Positions 1 to 9,019 of a stretch of DNA of 64,000 nucleotides are shown here, in pieces. Positions within the stretch are counted from its first letter, which is position 1, and each line of letters opens with the position of its first letter. The notes beneath the pieces are model-generated. The model ran no database searches and was not told where the DNA came from. It saw nothing but the letters and a program-made list of their open reading frames with translations. Source of the stretch: JABMQB01 sp964408795 (GTDB lineage Bacteria > Bacteroidota > Bacteroidia > Bacteroidales > Prolixibacteraceae); the NCBI GenBank assembly GCA_964408795.1, contig CAYPAW010000081.1, positions 58,874 to 122,873 on the forward strand. The letters run 5' to 3'. Made by a program: the position numbers and the translations under genes.

Positions 1-1
1 A

Positions 2-415
2 TACAACCGGTACCGTTTTTTCAATGTTCCCTTATGGGAAATTGTGCAACACACTGATTTCCGGTCAAAAGTTGACGGACTGATCATCCTGAATGAAAAA
101 AACGAAATGGTTGAATATCCTGAAGCAAATCTGTTCTTCATTAAAGACAAAGTAATCTATACTCCTTCCCCTGAAACAGGATGTTACCTCGACCCGATGC
201 GGGAAAAAATTCTGGAAGCGGCGGTAAATATGGGATTAAATACAATGGAAACTTCCCGGTTAACCAGCCAGAATATTTTGAATATGGAGGAGGCTTTTGT
301 GGCAGGCCAGGCTCAGGCAATGCAAAAAATTATGGGCATAGGGATGAAACGGTTTACACACCGTAAAACAGAATGGCTCCATGAAAAAATTAACGCAATG
401 ATTCTTCCCGGTTAA
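2..415 (+). CDS. Class IV PLP-dependent aminotransferase, 3' part
   Basis: This is the C-terminal ~137 residues of a fold-type IV aminotransferase (branched-chain aminotransferase / aminodeoxychorismate lyase group). The reading frame is open to the window edge, so the true start lies upstream; an internal GTG at 44 is unlikely to be the start because upstream codons (YNRYRFFNVPLWEIV) read as protein. Visible family features are the E-x-PEANLFF stretch, where the family contacts the PLP phosphate, then a TPSPETGCYLDPMR segment equivalent to the usual TP-x-x-x-GC-L-G-x-x-R turn, and an acidic EEAFVAG strand. The PLP lysine would be upstream and cannot be seen. Substrate cannot be assigned from this part. 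It ends just before the convergent yqgE gene, overlapping its stop by a few bases. Confidence 0.8.
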   Translation, partial: YNRYRFFNVPLWEIVQHTDFRSKVDGLIILNEKNEMVEYPEANLFFIKDKVIYTPSPETGCYLDPMREKILEAAVNMGLNTMETSRLTSQNILNMEEAFVAGQAQAMQKIMGIGMKRFTHRKTEWLHEKINAMILPG

Positions 416-1002
416 TTGAAGGATGGATTTTCAGGATAATGTTCCCAGACTTTGTATTGCCGACCTACCATCTTAACAAAGTCAATCCAGGATGCCTGGC
501 TCAAGTCTTCCATGATGAACTTGTCGTTGATATCGTTCACCAACCATGAATTCTCTTTTAACTCCTCATCGAGTTGCCCCGAATCCCAACCTGAATACCC
601 CAGGAAAAATCGCACATCGGAAGATGAAGCTACTCCCATGATAATCAGTTTCCTGAGGTCTTCAAAATCTCCTCCCCAATACAAGTTTTCTGTTACCTGA
701 ATGCTTCCCCGGATTTGTTTTCCGAATTTATGAATAAAGTATACCGAGTCAGTAGCCACCGGCCCGCCAATGTTTATCCGGGCATCAAAGGAGGGAAAAT
801 CCGTAAGAATATCCTGAACCGGAAAATCAACCTTTTTATTAAGAATAAATCCCACAGCCCCTTTTTCACTGTAGGCAACAAGAAAAACAATCGAGCGATT
901 AAAATAATTTCCCGAAAGAAAAGGTTCCGCTATTAATATCCTCCCTTTCTTCGGTTTCATATTGTTGCTTCGTATTTTAAATATGTTCAGATTTGGATTC
1001 AT
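412..1002 (-). CDS. yqgE: YqgE/AlgH family protein
   Basis: 196-residue member of the YqgE/AlgH (DUF179) family. Visible motifs are KGRILIAEPFLSGNYFNRS near residue 17, GFILNKK at about 52, the GGPV segment, and FFLGYSGWDSGQLDEELKENSW towards the C-terminus, all characteristic of the family. The first residues (NIFKIRSNN before the KPKKGRI strand) match the N-terminal extension I recall from Bacteroidota homologues, so the start at 1002 is preferred over the methionine at 960. It is cytoplasmic, with no signal peptide. The molecular function of the family is not established; AlgH of Pseudomonas was linked to alginate transcription. It is convergent with the aminotransferase and stands alone. 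Confidence 0.93.
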   Translation of the reverse strand: MNPNLNIFKIRSNNMKPKKGRILIAEPFLSGNYFNRSIVFLVAYSEKGAVGFILNKKVDFPVQDILTDFPSFDARINIGGPVATDSVYFIHKFGKQIRGSIQVTENLYWGGDFEDLRKLIIMGVASSSDVRFFLGYSGWDSGQLDEELKENSWLVNDINDKFIMEDLSQASWIDFVKMVGRQYKVWEHYPENPSFN

Positions 1003-1306
1003 CTTGCTCTTTAACAGTTACAATATAATAAAATCAAATAACAATTCAAATCGCTATTTCAGAATATTGCAAATTAAAAAATTATGGAACAGGAAAGATA
1101 AAAAAATTGTTAAAAATGAAATGAATTGCGATTTCGATGAATACCGGTTCGGGATGGGTTCCGTTTCTGCATTGCTTTTACAAAGCTTCTTGCTCTGCGG
1201 TAACGGCTATGTGAAGAAATCCCCCAGAGAGCGAAACCGTACAGGCAGGCATAGAAATCCAATAAAACAAACAACTTGAATCACAGGAAAAAGGGAGCAA
1301 TCAATA
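1003..1306. other. AT-rich intergenic region with one dispersed repeat copy
   Basis: About 300 bases between yqgE and the DivIC-like gene with no convincing coding frame. The left half is strongly A/T-rich and is upstream of yqgE, so it probably holds its promoter, but I see no exact TAnnTTTG box. At about 1169-1210 it carries a copy of a 40-base repeat found again near 3581. Confidence 0.6.
1169..1208 (+). repeat. Dispersed intergenic repeat, copy 1
   Basis: About 40 bases beginning gcattgctttt match the sequence at 3581-3620 with roughly 6 differences (about 85% identity), in the same orientation. Both copies lie between genes. The shared core includes cttg, tctgc and acggct. I cannot see more copies in this window. 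Confidence 0.6.
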
Positions 1307-1612
1307 TTATTCCTCATCCATAACAACAAACAGGTCTTCATTGGGTTTAGCCATATACAACTGTTCGCGGGCATATTTTTCGAGTTCCTGAATGCCGGAA
1401 TTTAACTCTTTCAATTTTTGATTTTCGGCTTTAATTCTTTCCTGGTAGTATTGTAGCTGTTCGGTTAAATTACGAAGTTGTTTTCTGTTTTTCTGGGATG
1501 CAACCATGCTGTATTCATCAAAAAACATCATCCATACAACAAACAACAGAAGTGTGATAAAGTATTTGTTTCTCAGCACTTTCATCCAACTTTTTTTTGT
1601 TTCCTCCTTCAT
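1307..1612 (-). CDS. Septum formation initiator family protein (DivIC/FtsB-like)
   Basis: About 101 residues with a short cytoplasmic N-terminus, one membrane span (roughly residues 14-31, FITLLLFVVWMMFF), then a coiled coil (NRKQLRNLTEQLQYYQERI and onward) and an acidic tail. This is the layout of DivIC/FtsB, a bitopic division protein that bridges FtsL and FtsQ at the septum. The C-terminal EKYAREQLYMAKPNEDLFVV motif fits the family (x-Ar-E-x-x-x-M-x-K-P-x-E). A start at 1645 would add 11 residues; 1612 is preferred because it leaves a normal short N-terminal tail. It lies 57-90 bases downstream of pruA on the same strand and may be cotranscribed. Confidence 0.88.
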   Translation of the reverse strand: MKEETKKSWMKVLRNKYFITLLLFVVWMMFFDEYSMVASQKNRKQLRNLTEQLQYYQERIKAENQKLKELNSGIQELEKYAREQLYMAKPNEDLFVVMDEE

Positions 1613-1701
1613 CGGTTTCTTTTGTATAAAAATAAGCAAATTCATTCATAAAAAAAGGGAAGTCGTTGTATAACCTCCCCCTTTTATTAACATTGGCTCG
1701 T

Positions 1702-3339
1702 TTATTCTTTGTCCGGCGCAAAATTGGGATAGGTATATTCTGTGGGAGGAACGAAATTTTCCTTTACAGTGCGTATGGATGTCCATCGCAGCATATTAAA
1801 GAGCGATCCTGCTTTATCATCGGTTCCGGATCCGCGTGCTCCTCCAAAGGGTTGCTGTCCAACCACAGCTCCGGTTGGTTTATCGTTGATATAAAAATTA
1901 CCGGCTGCATTTTCCAGTCTCCGTGTGATCTTCTCGATATTGTAGCGGGATTGTGAGAATACGGCTCCTGTCAGTGCATAGATTGATGTATTGTCGAGTA
2001 CATCGAGGGTCTCATCGAGTTTTTCATCCTCATACACATAGATTGTCAACACCGGACCAAACAATTCTTCCTGCATGGTGACATAATCCGGCTTTTTGGC
2101 CTGGATTACAGTTGGTTGGATAAAATACCCCTTTGATTTATCGTATTTCCCACCGATTATCACTTCGGCATCCTTGTCTTTTTGCGCCCGATCAATCGTT
2201 CCGGCCAATTTATCAAACGAAGCTTCATCGATCACAGCATTTATGAAATGGGTAAAATCTTCAGGTGGCCCCATTTTCAGGGTAGCCATTTCAGCCTGCA
2301 GTTTTTCGCGGACCTCTTTCCAGAGGCTTTTCGGAATGTATACCCGCGAAACGGCGGAGCATTTCTGTCCCTGATACTCAAAGGCTCCCCGTACAATGGC
2401 AATCACCAATTCCTGGATTTTTGCGGTAGGATCCGCAAAAATAAAATCCTTTCCTCCGGTTTCTCCCACAATTCTCGGATAGGATTTATACGTTTGGATA
2501 TTCTTTCCGATGGTATTCCAAATCCCCTGGAACACTGCGGTTGATCCGGTAAAATGAATTCCGGCAAAATCGCGGTGCGAAAGAACCACATCGGCGGCAA
2601 CGGGCCCCGATACGTAAACCAGGTTGATCACTCCCTCCGGGAGCCCTGCCTCCTTCAGAATCTCCATGATCACTCCGGCCGGATAAACCGCCGTCTTGGA
2701 GGGTTTCCAAACCACCACATTTCCCATCATGGCAGGAGCGGCTGGCAAATTGCCTGCTATGGAAGTAAAATTAAACGGCGTCAGTGCAAAGACAAATCCT
2801 TCCAGGGGTCTGTATTCATTATAATTCCAGATACCCCGTGTCGATGCAGGCTGAATTTTATAGATTTCTGCCATCTCCCGGACTCCAAAGCGGAAAAAAT
2901 CAGCCAACTCACAGGCAGCATCTATTTCCGCTTGAAAAATATTTTTTGATTGTCCCAGCATCGTTGCTGCATTTATTTTTGCTCGATAGGGACCAGCTAG
3001 AAGATCGGCCGCCTTTAAAAAAACAGAAGCCCGGTGTTGCCACGATAAGTGGGCCCATTTTTCCCTGGCTTCCAGGGCTGCATCAATGGCCATCTCAACA
3101 TGACTGGAATCCCCCTGATTGTAATATCCCAGGGTATGGTGGATATCATGCGGAGGAGCCATCCGTATCTTACGGTTCGTGCGCACCTCACGGCCACCAA
3201 TAATCATGGGTAATTCAACCTCAAGAGAACGTAATTCCTGTAACTTTACCTGTATCTCTTCCCGTTCAGACGAACCCGGAGCATAGGTCAAGATCGGTTC
3301 ATTCTTTGCTTCCGGAATATGAAAAAATCCTTTTGGCAT
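1702..3339 (-). CDS. pruA: 1-pyrroline-5-carboxylate dehydrogenase
   Basis: 545-residue aldehyde dehydrogenase of the P5CDH type, oxidising glutamate-gamma-semialdehyde (from proline or ornithine) to glutamate with NAD+. Catalytic Cys lies in GQKCSA (about residue 327) and the general-base Glu in ETGGKDF (about 293). The cofactor site shows FTGST (264-268) and VVWKPSKTAV (209-218). The N-terminal extension and the full length match the single-function group 1 P5CDH rather than the fused PutA. It is cytoplasmic. No proline dehydrogenase gene is near, so the partner step must be encoded elsewhere. The DivIC-like gene follows on the same strand. Confidence 0.95.
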   Translation of the reverse strand: MPKGFFHIPEAKNEPILTYAPGSSEREEIQVKLQELRSLEVELPMIIGGREVRTNRKIRMAPPHDIHHTLGYYNQGDSSHVEMAIDAALEAREKWAHLSWQHRASVFLKAADLLAGPYRAKINAATMLGQSKNIFQAEIDAACELADFFRFGVREMAEIYKIQPASTRGIWNYNEYRPLEGFVFALTPFNFTSIAGNLPAAPAMMGNVVVWKPSKTAVYPAGVIMEILKEAGLPEGVINLVYVSGPVAADVVLSHRDFAGIHFTGSTAVFQGIWNTIGKNIQTYKSYPRIVGETGGKDFIFADPTAKIQELVIAIVRGAFEYQGQKCSAVSRVYIPKSLWKEVREKLQAEMATLKMGPPEDFTHFINAVIDEASFDKLAGTIDRAQKDKDAEVIIGGKYDKSKGYFIQPTVIQAKKPDYVTMQEELFGPVLTIYVYEDEKLDETLDVLDNTSIYALTGAVFSQSRYNIEKITRRLENAAGNFYINDKPTGAVVGQQPFGGARGSGTDDKAGSLFNMLRWTSIRTVKENFVPPTEYTYPNFAPDKE

Positions 3340-3912
3340 AACAATTTTACGTATTTGTTTTGTTGATACATTTAAACAAAGATAGGGAAATCATTCCAAG
3401 GAAAGAATAACAAATATCAGCATTACAGATCCCCGTTGTTTCAAGAATTTCTCTATCGACAGATCCATGCAAAATAAGCAACAGCTTAAACACAAAGAAC
3501 CCCCGATCAAGAAAAGTTGAGTTAACGATCCTCCATGAAATGAGCCCCTTTCGATAACTTTCGGAACATGGACTCTCCCTGCATTGCTTTTGCATAGCTC
3601 CTTGTTCTGCCGTTACGGCTTTAAGAAGGCACAGTCAGAAATGTTTCTTGGTTCTGACTTCCGTCTCCCGACTTCCGACTTTCCCCCTACCATGCACAGC
3701 AACAGAACCCTTTCCATGCCCTGTACCTCCGCTAAATCTTTCTCCGGCGGCCAAAGTTCTGGGAAAGGACTTAGCAACATCCAAAAAGAACAGGGATTTT
3801 CAAAACAGAAAAAAAACATAATCTCAAGTCCATTTATTAAGTTTGCATATACATATATTTTTTTACTTTTATGGTAAATTAACGATTCATTCATTATCGT
3901 ATAAAAGCATCC
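3340..3912. other. Intergenic region with short repeats, no gene seen
   Basis: About 570 bases between divergently transcribed pruA and the histidine kinase gene. No frame has recognisable protein content. It contains the second copy of the 40-base dispersed repeat (3581-3620) and a tandem-like pyrimidine stretch at about 3655-3681 made of imperfect copies of the unit gacttccg. The A/T-rich part at 3835-3890 just before the kinase gene is the likely promoter area. Confidence 0.6.
3581..3620 (+). repeat. Dispersed intergenic repeat, copy 2
   Basis: Matches 1169-1208 at about 34 of 40 positions in the same orientation. Downstream it runs into the gacttccg-like short repeats. The role is unknown. 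Confidence 0.6.
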
Positions 3913-5976
3913 GTGAAGCGCTTTTTCTTTTATAAGCATATCGACCAACAACCACCGTCTGAAAGACAGAAAAGCAAGATACTTTTCCGAATTCATGCTG
4001 CATGTTTTTTTTTCGTTCTGATTTATGTATTGATTCAACTGCTCTTCCGTCCGTATTTTCTTTGTCTCCCTTGTGAAGCGGGCATGATCCTGGTTTTACT
4101 GATTTCTCTTCTCTGCCTCTATGAGACCCGGACGGAGTGTGCCCTGAACATGGTATTTTTCATTCCCTGTCTTGTTTACGGATACTACCTCTCTGGTTTT
4201 TCGGATCACTTTCCCCCTCCGGAAACCTTACACTACAGTTTATGGTGGGTTTCTGGCGGCGCTGTTTACCTGGTGTTTTTTTCGGGCAAATCCCGTAAAA
4301 TAATTCTGTATGGGATTCTCTCACTGCTGACCCTGATTTATCATACCCTACAAACCCTTCCTGAAGGAGAATCTCTTTTTTCGGATCCATTTCCTGTTGC
4401 CAGGCCATTTTTTCTCTTTGTATTAATTTTCTCAGCTTTCTGGTTTTTCCGGAAATTTTATGAAAATCAGCTGAAGGAGACTCAAAACACTCTGAATGAG
4501 CAAAAACAGTATATCGATGAGGCAACAAAAAAAATCGGACAGCCTATTCTGTTGATTGATGCAGAAACCGACGAAGAAGGGCAGGTCACAGAACGGAAGA
4601 TTACCTATTCCAATCCTGCTTTTGAACAGGCCTTTAGCATCAGGAGCAGAGAAATATGCGGTCATCCAGTAACCCAGGTATTCCCCTATTTGTTCCGGGA
4701 TACCGTCGATACCAACCAACTCTTTTCCTCTACTCCCACCTCCTTTCAGGAGATCTTTCTGGAACACCTGGAAACCTGGTACGAAATACACGTTTTATCC
4801 CTTGAAAAGAACCGGTTTATCTGTATTTTCTATGATACGACCAACCTCAACCAGCTCATCAACCATTTACGGGATAGCCGGCAACGGTTCAAAGTTCTTT
4901 TGGAAGCCATACCGGATATTTTCTTTGTCATCGATAAAGACGGCATCTATGAAGATTTTGCCATGAAGGACATCGAAAAGCTCAAGATCAATAGTACAGA
5001 GATTATCGGAAACAGCATCTACGAAGTAGGTTTTTCTGAAAAGATGGCCAACAAAATATATCAGTGCATTCAGGATGCGATTGCCAACGATTCCATTGAA
5101 TCCATTGAGTATGCCCTCGACACACCCAATGGAACCTTCATTTTTGAAATGCGTCTTGCCAAACTCAGCGACCATTCGGTCATCTCCATTGCCCGTGATA
5201 TTACCCGTCGTAAAACCACTGAATTCAAACTCGAAGAAGCCCTTAAGAAAGCCGAAGATGCAACCAAGTTAAAATCCGTATTTCTGGCCAATCTTTCCCA
5301 CGAAATACGAACGCCCATGAATGCCATTATCGGCTCTTCTGAGATATTGGCTGACCCGGGACTCCCGGTAAAGGAAAAAAAGATCTACTGCAATGCCATC
5401 CTCTCCAACAGCCGTGAATTGATGAAAATGATCGATGATACGATCAATCTTTCGAAAATCGAAACCCAAACAGTTGATGTAACCTTTGCATTCTGTGAGG
5501 TGAATGCCACCCTCAAAGAACTCTTAAGTATCTTCAAATCCATTCAGGAGAAAGAAGTGGAAATTGACATGGTCATTGCAGTAAATCATCCGCACTTTGG
5601 TTTTGAAACAGACCGGTACCTTCTTACCGAATCCCTGAACAAGCTGATCGATAATGCCCTGAAATTTACCCATTCAGGATGGATAAAATTTGGATACCAT
5701 ATGAAATGCCCCGGGGAGGTAGAATTCTTTGTGGAAGATACGGGTGTGGGAATCAGTCCGGAGCACCAGGAAAGAATCTTCAGCCGTTACTATAAAATCA
5801 ATGCCATCAACACAGCCGATAACCGGGGAGCAGGCCTTGGCCTTTCCATTGCCAGGGAATTCGTGCGCCTCCTGGGAGGACAGTTGATCGTGGAATCAGC
5901 ACCCGGTAAAGGTTCCCGGTTTCATTTCTCCCTTCCGTTTAAAAATGGACAGGGATACATGAAAGTAGTAAAATGA
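3913..5976 (+). CDS. Membrane PAS sensor histidine kinase (orphan)
   Basis: 687 residues, GTG start. The order is about five to six membrane spans (residues 25-180), a short coiled segment (183-205), PAS domain 1 (about 205-315), PAS domain 2 (about 325-435, with AIPDIFFVIDKDGIYEDF), a HisKA domain with the phospho-acceptor in FLANLSHEIRTPMN (His about 463), and a HATPase domain with N-box LIDNALKFTH (about 578-587), G1 box EDTGVGIS (about 608) and G2 box GAGLGLSIA. There is no receiver domain and no response-regulator gene next to it, so the partner is unknown. It probably autophosphorylates in response to a membrane or cytosolic signal. The GTG start follows an A/T-rich leader; the next in-frame methionine would remove membrane spans. 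Confidence 0.93.
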   Translation: MKRFFFYKHIDQQPPSERQKSKILFRIHAACFFFVLIYVLIQLLFRPYFLCLPCEAGMILVLLISLLCLYETRTECALNMVFFIPCLVYGYYLSGFSDHFPPPETLHYSLWWVSGGAVYLVFFSGKSRKIILYGILSLLTLIYHTLQTLPEGESLFSDPFPVARPFFLFVLIFSAFWFFRKFYENQLKETQNTLNEQKQYIDEATKKIGQPILLIDAETDEEGQVTERKITYSNPAFEQAFSIRSREICGHPVTQVFPYLFRDTVDTNQLFSSTPTSFQEIFLEHLETWYEIHVLSLEKNRFICIFYDTTNLNQLINHLRDSRQRFKVLLEAIPDIFFVIDKDGIYEDFAMKDIEKLKINSTEIIGNSIYEVGFSEKMANKIYQCIQDAIANDSIESIEYALDTPNGTFIFEMRLAKLSDHSVISIARDITRRKTTEFKLEEALKKAEDATKLKSVFLANLSHEIRTPMNAIIGSSEILADPGLPVKEKKIYCNAILSNSRELMKMIDDTINLSKIETQTVDVTFAFCEVNATLKELLSIFKSIQEKEVEIDMVIAVNHPHFGFETDRYLLTESLNKLIDNALKFTHSGWIKFGYHMKCPGEVEFFVEDTGVGISPEHQERIFSRYYKINAINTADNRGAGLGLSIAREFVRLLGGQLIVESAPGKGSRFHFSLPFKNGQGYMKVVK

Positions 5977-6111
5977 CAGAATCCATCAAAAACCGGGAAT
6001 CCTCCATCCGTGTTACCGGTAAGTACTGTGCAAACAACAGACATAATACCTTACAATGGTAGAGAAAATCCGGACAGAGGTTCTACCCGTTCATCATCCT
6101 GCTCACAGGCT

Positions 6112-7407
6112 TTATGGTCGGAGGCTTAGCTGGCGGTAACCGATCAGCCGGTCATAGCGGCTGCCAATATTCTGGAAATAAACAAAAATCTGGTAAGCAT
6201 TATCGGTTTCCCAGAAACTGCCTTCAATGTTGGTATGATCGGCGGTCATGGATCCCTCTTCAACATATACATACTGATAATTGTAATATCCTTGTTTCAG
6301 GAGAAGGGTCAGTTCATAACAACTTTCTTCAAAATTCCATGTCATTTCATTGCTTTTGTTGGCATTCCAATCGGTAAGCCCCCCAAACACATTGACTGTT
6401 CCCCCCAGGAGAATGGATGGAAGTGTTAACCGGAAATGAACAAATACATAATCACATTCCAGGTCACAATCATTCACAATGCGGTCCTGGCTTTCCACCA
6501 CAAAATCGCCATTCATCTCCTGAACCGGGAAATATCGCTTCCCTGCTCTGGGCTCGTCAGGCAGTAAGGTATAATGATAATAAGGACGATGAAAATCCAC
6601 GGCAAAAATTCCTTCGCCGGGATTCTTTATGGAACGGATATCAAAATAACGAAATTCATTCCCCGCCGGAAACACGTTCTCCTCTTCATAATCATAAATC
6701 AAGGAATTCTCCCGGATATAAAGAGGCTTTAATCCGGTTTTGGCATTATCCCAGCGGTTGTTTTGCATAACGACTACTTTCACATCCTGCAAAGGATCAT
6801 CGATCCGAAAATTATCGTAGTGCACCGTAAAATCGATCTCATGGTTTTCTCCCTGAAATGCATCCAGCGTAGCTCTGCGAACCGTTGCTTCCACTTCCGT
6901 TAACTCCTCAACAATGTAAAACCGGCGGGTAAGCACCAATTGCTCCTTGTCGTTGTCTTCATAAATCAAAATCACATAATTGCCCGATAGTTTTAACCGG
7001 ACATTTTCGTTGGGAATGACCAGCTGATAATTGGTGTAGGTGTAAGTGGTGTTGAACGACATGGCATAATCATCTACCGGATTGTCAGGAAATCCTTCCA
7101 GGTATTCGTTTTGCATGAGCAAACTCTCGTTCCAGTCCGCATCACAGTGAACAATCGTATAGTAATAATTATTCAACTCCCCCGAAAGATCGTCAAACTT
7201 TAACCGTAAAACCGCTTCCTCCCCCAACTCCAATACCGGATTTGATAATTCAAACCCTTCCCGGTATAATTGCACGGTCCGTATATCTTCCTTGTAAACC
7301 GCATTCTCGTAGTAATATTCGTTTTGCCGGGAGATCCCATCAAGGACTCCCATCAAAAACAGGCCGGTCAAAAATACGCTCATTCGTTTATTCTTCATTC
7401 CTGGCAA
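6112..7407 (-). CDS. DUF5103 / type 9 secretion system plug-type protein
   Basis: 431-residue exported protein that I recognise as the DUF5103 family, now linked to the Plug protein of the T9SS SprA translocon. A short hydrophobic segment (about residues 9-26) follows MKNKRMS and serves as a signal peptide. Typical family features are the N-terminal ENAVYKEDIRTVQLYREG, the YTIVHCDADWNES motif at about 84-96, FNTTYTYTNYQL, and the C-terminal GGLTDWN and YNYQYVY segments. By family knowledge it sits in the periplasm or outer membrane and closes the translocon pore when no cargo is present. It lies alone between the kinase gene and nqrA, transcribed towards the kinase gene. Confidence 0.85.
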   Translation of the reverse strand: MPGMKNKRMSVFLTGLFLMGVLDGISRQNEYYYENAVYKEDIRTVQLYREGFELSNPVLELGEEAVLRLKFDDLSGELNNYYYTIVHCDADWNESLLMQNEYLEGFPDNPVDDYAMSFNTTYTYTNYQLVIPNENVRLKLSGNYVILIYEDNDKEQLVLTRRFYIVEELTEVEATVRRATLDAFQGENHEIDFTVHYDNFRIDDPLQDVKVVVMQNNRWDNAKTGLKPLYIRENSLIYDYEEENVFPAGNEFRYFDIRSIKNPGEGIFAVDFHRPYYHYTLLPDEPRAGKRYFPVQEMNGDFVVESQDRIVNDCDLECDYVFVHFRLTLPSILLGGTVNVFGGLTDWNANKSNEMTWNFEESCYELTLLLKQGYYNYQYVYVEEGSMTADHTNIEGSFWETDNAYQIFVYFQNIGSRYDRLIGYRQLSLRP

Positions 7408-7643
7408 CTATAATATGCATTCTGTTTTTAAAGTAACGGATTTATTCCGTAAAAAGTACAAATTTAAAATTATCAATCTGTTGTGCTATTTCGGAGTTGT
7501 CCTTTTTTTGTAAATCTTAAAAAACATTGATTTATATCTCCTTTGATAATGCTTTGTATTATGAATTAAAGCATTGGTAAAAAATATTTATTTGTATACA
7601 TTTACTTTTTTGAAATAACATTCATTTTCCTATTCCAGATCGA

Positions 7644-9002
7644 ATGTCAGAATCAATAAAACTAAAAAGGGGATTGGATATTAAGCTGCAGGGAAAATCT
7701 GAAAAGGTATTGTACTCAGCTCCCCAATCGGAAACGTATGCACTGAAACCTACTGATTTTACAGGGCTTACTGCCAAATTGCTTGTAAAACAGGGGGAGA
7801 AGGTTAAAAAAGGGAGTCCGCTGTTTTTTGATAAGTACACACCGGAAATTGTCTTCACGGCTCCTGTAGGAGGCAGGGTCGTTTCGATTAACAGGGGAGA
7901 GCGAAGGAAGATTCTGGAAGTGGTCATCCAGAAAGAAGAAAATGCCGGGGCGGTAATTTTTAAAAAAGCAGATCCGTTGTCTCTTTCAGGAGATCAGATC
8001 AAAGAGCAACTCCTGAAGAGCGGATTATGGCCTTTTATCAAGCGTCGTCCCTATGGGATTATCCCCAACCCTGGGGAAACCCCAAAAGCCATTTTTATCT
8101 CGATGTTTGATACAGCCCCTCTGGCTCCGGATTTTCGTTTTATTATACAGCCCCGTGAAAGCACCTTTCAAACGGGACTCGATGCACTCTCCAGGATGAC
8201 CGCCGGAAGCATTCACCTCGGGGTGAACAATGAGGAGTATGGGGTAGCGTTTAAGCGTGTTGAGGTTCATCGCTTTTCCGGTCCTCACCCGGCCGGAAAC
8301 GTAGGAATTCAGATACACCACGTATCGCCTGTCTCTAAAGGAGATATTATCTGGACCGTAAATGCCCTGGATGTACTGTGTATCGGATACCTTTTTGAAA
8401 CCGGAGAGCTGGATCTCTCCAGAATGGTTGCACTGGCAGGTCCGGAAGTTGAAAGACCAGCCTATTACAAAACCTGGCTGGGAACATCCATCGCATCCTT
8501 AACAGAAGGAAAACGAAAAAAAGGAAACAACCAACGGATCATAAGCGGAAATGTACTGACCGGAACAAAAGTCAGCCAGAACAATTTCCTGGGATTTTAT
8601 GACTCCCTGGTTACGGTTATTCCGGAAGGAGATGCCTATGAATTCATGGGATGGGCATCTCCCGGGATCCATAAATTCAGTGCCGGTAAAACATTTCTCT
8701 CTTCGTTGTTTCCCAAAAAGGAATACATCCTGAATGCCAATATGCATGGTGGCGAAAGGGCTTTTGTCATGTCGGGACAATACGAAAAATTTCTTCCCAT
8801 GAACATCCTGCCGGTTTTCCTGCTCAAGGCGATTCTGGTGAATGACATCGATAAAATGGAACAACTCGGCATCTATGAAATCATTGAGGAAGACCTGGCC
8901 CTTTGTGAATTTGCCTGCACTTCAAAAATCAAAGTCCAGGACATAGTGAGAAAAGGCATCCAGTCTATGATCAAAGAGCTTGGTTCGTTCAACCTGGAAT
9001 AA
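7644..9002 (+). CDS. nqrA: Na+-translocating NADH:quinone reductase subunit A
   Basis: 452 residues, first gene of a complete six-gene nqr operon (7644-13469). NqrA is a soluble cytoplasmic subunit bound to the membrane complex that lies near the quinone site. The N-terminus (IKLKRGLDIKLQGKSEK) and a barrel-sandwich-like segment (VKQGEKVKKGSPLFFDKYTPEIVFTAP, split here by its Gly turns) are typical of the family. It is followed 17 bases later by nqrB. The complex oxidises NADH, reduces quinone (menaquinone here, given mqnA at 22066) and pumps Na+. Confidence 0.97.
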   Translation: MSESIKLKRGLDIKLQGKSEKVLYSAPQSETYALKPTDFTGLTAKLLVKQGEKVKKGSPLFFDKYTPEIVFTAPVGGRVVSINRGERRKILEVVIQKEENAGAVIFKKADPLSLSGDQIKEQLLKSGLWPFIKRRPYGIIPNPGETPKAIFISMFDTAPLAPDFRFIIQPRESTFQTGLDALSRMTAGSIHLGVNNEEYGVAFKRVEVHRFSGPHPAGNVGIQIHHVSPVSKGDIIWTVNALDVLCIGYLFETGELDLSRMVALAGPEVERPAYYKTWLGTSIASLTEGKRKKGNNQRIISGNVLTGTKVSQNNFLGFYDSLVTVIPEGDAYEFMGWASPGIHKFSAGKTFLSSLFPKKEYILNANMHGGERAFVMSGQYEKFLPMNILPVFLLKAILVNDIDKMEQLGIYEIIEEDLALCEFACTSKIKVQDIVRKGIQSMIKELGSFNLE

Positions 9003-9019
9003 GCAATCAGTTAATACGC

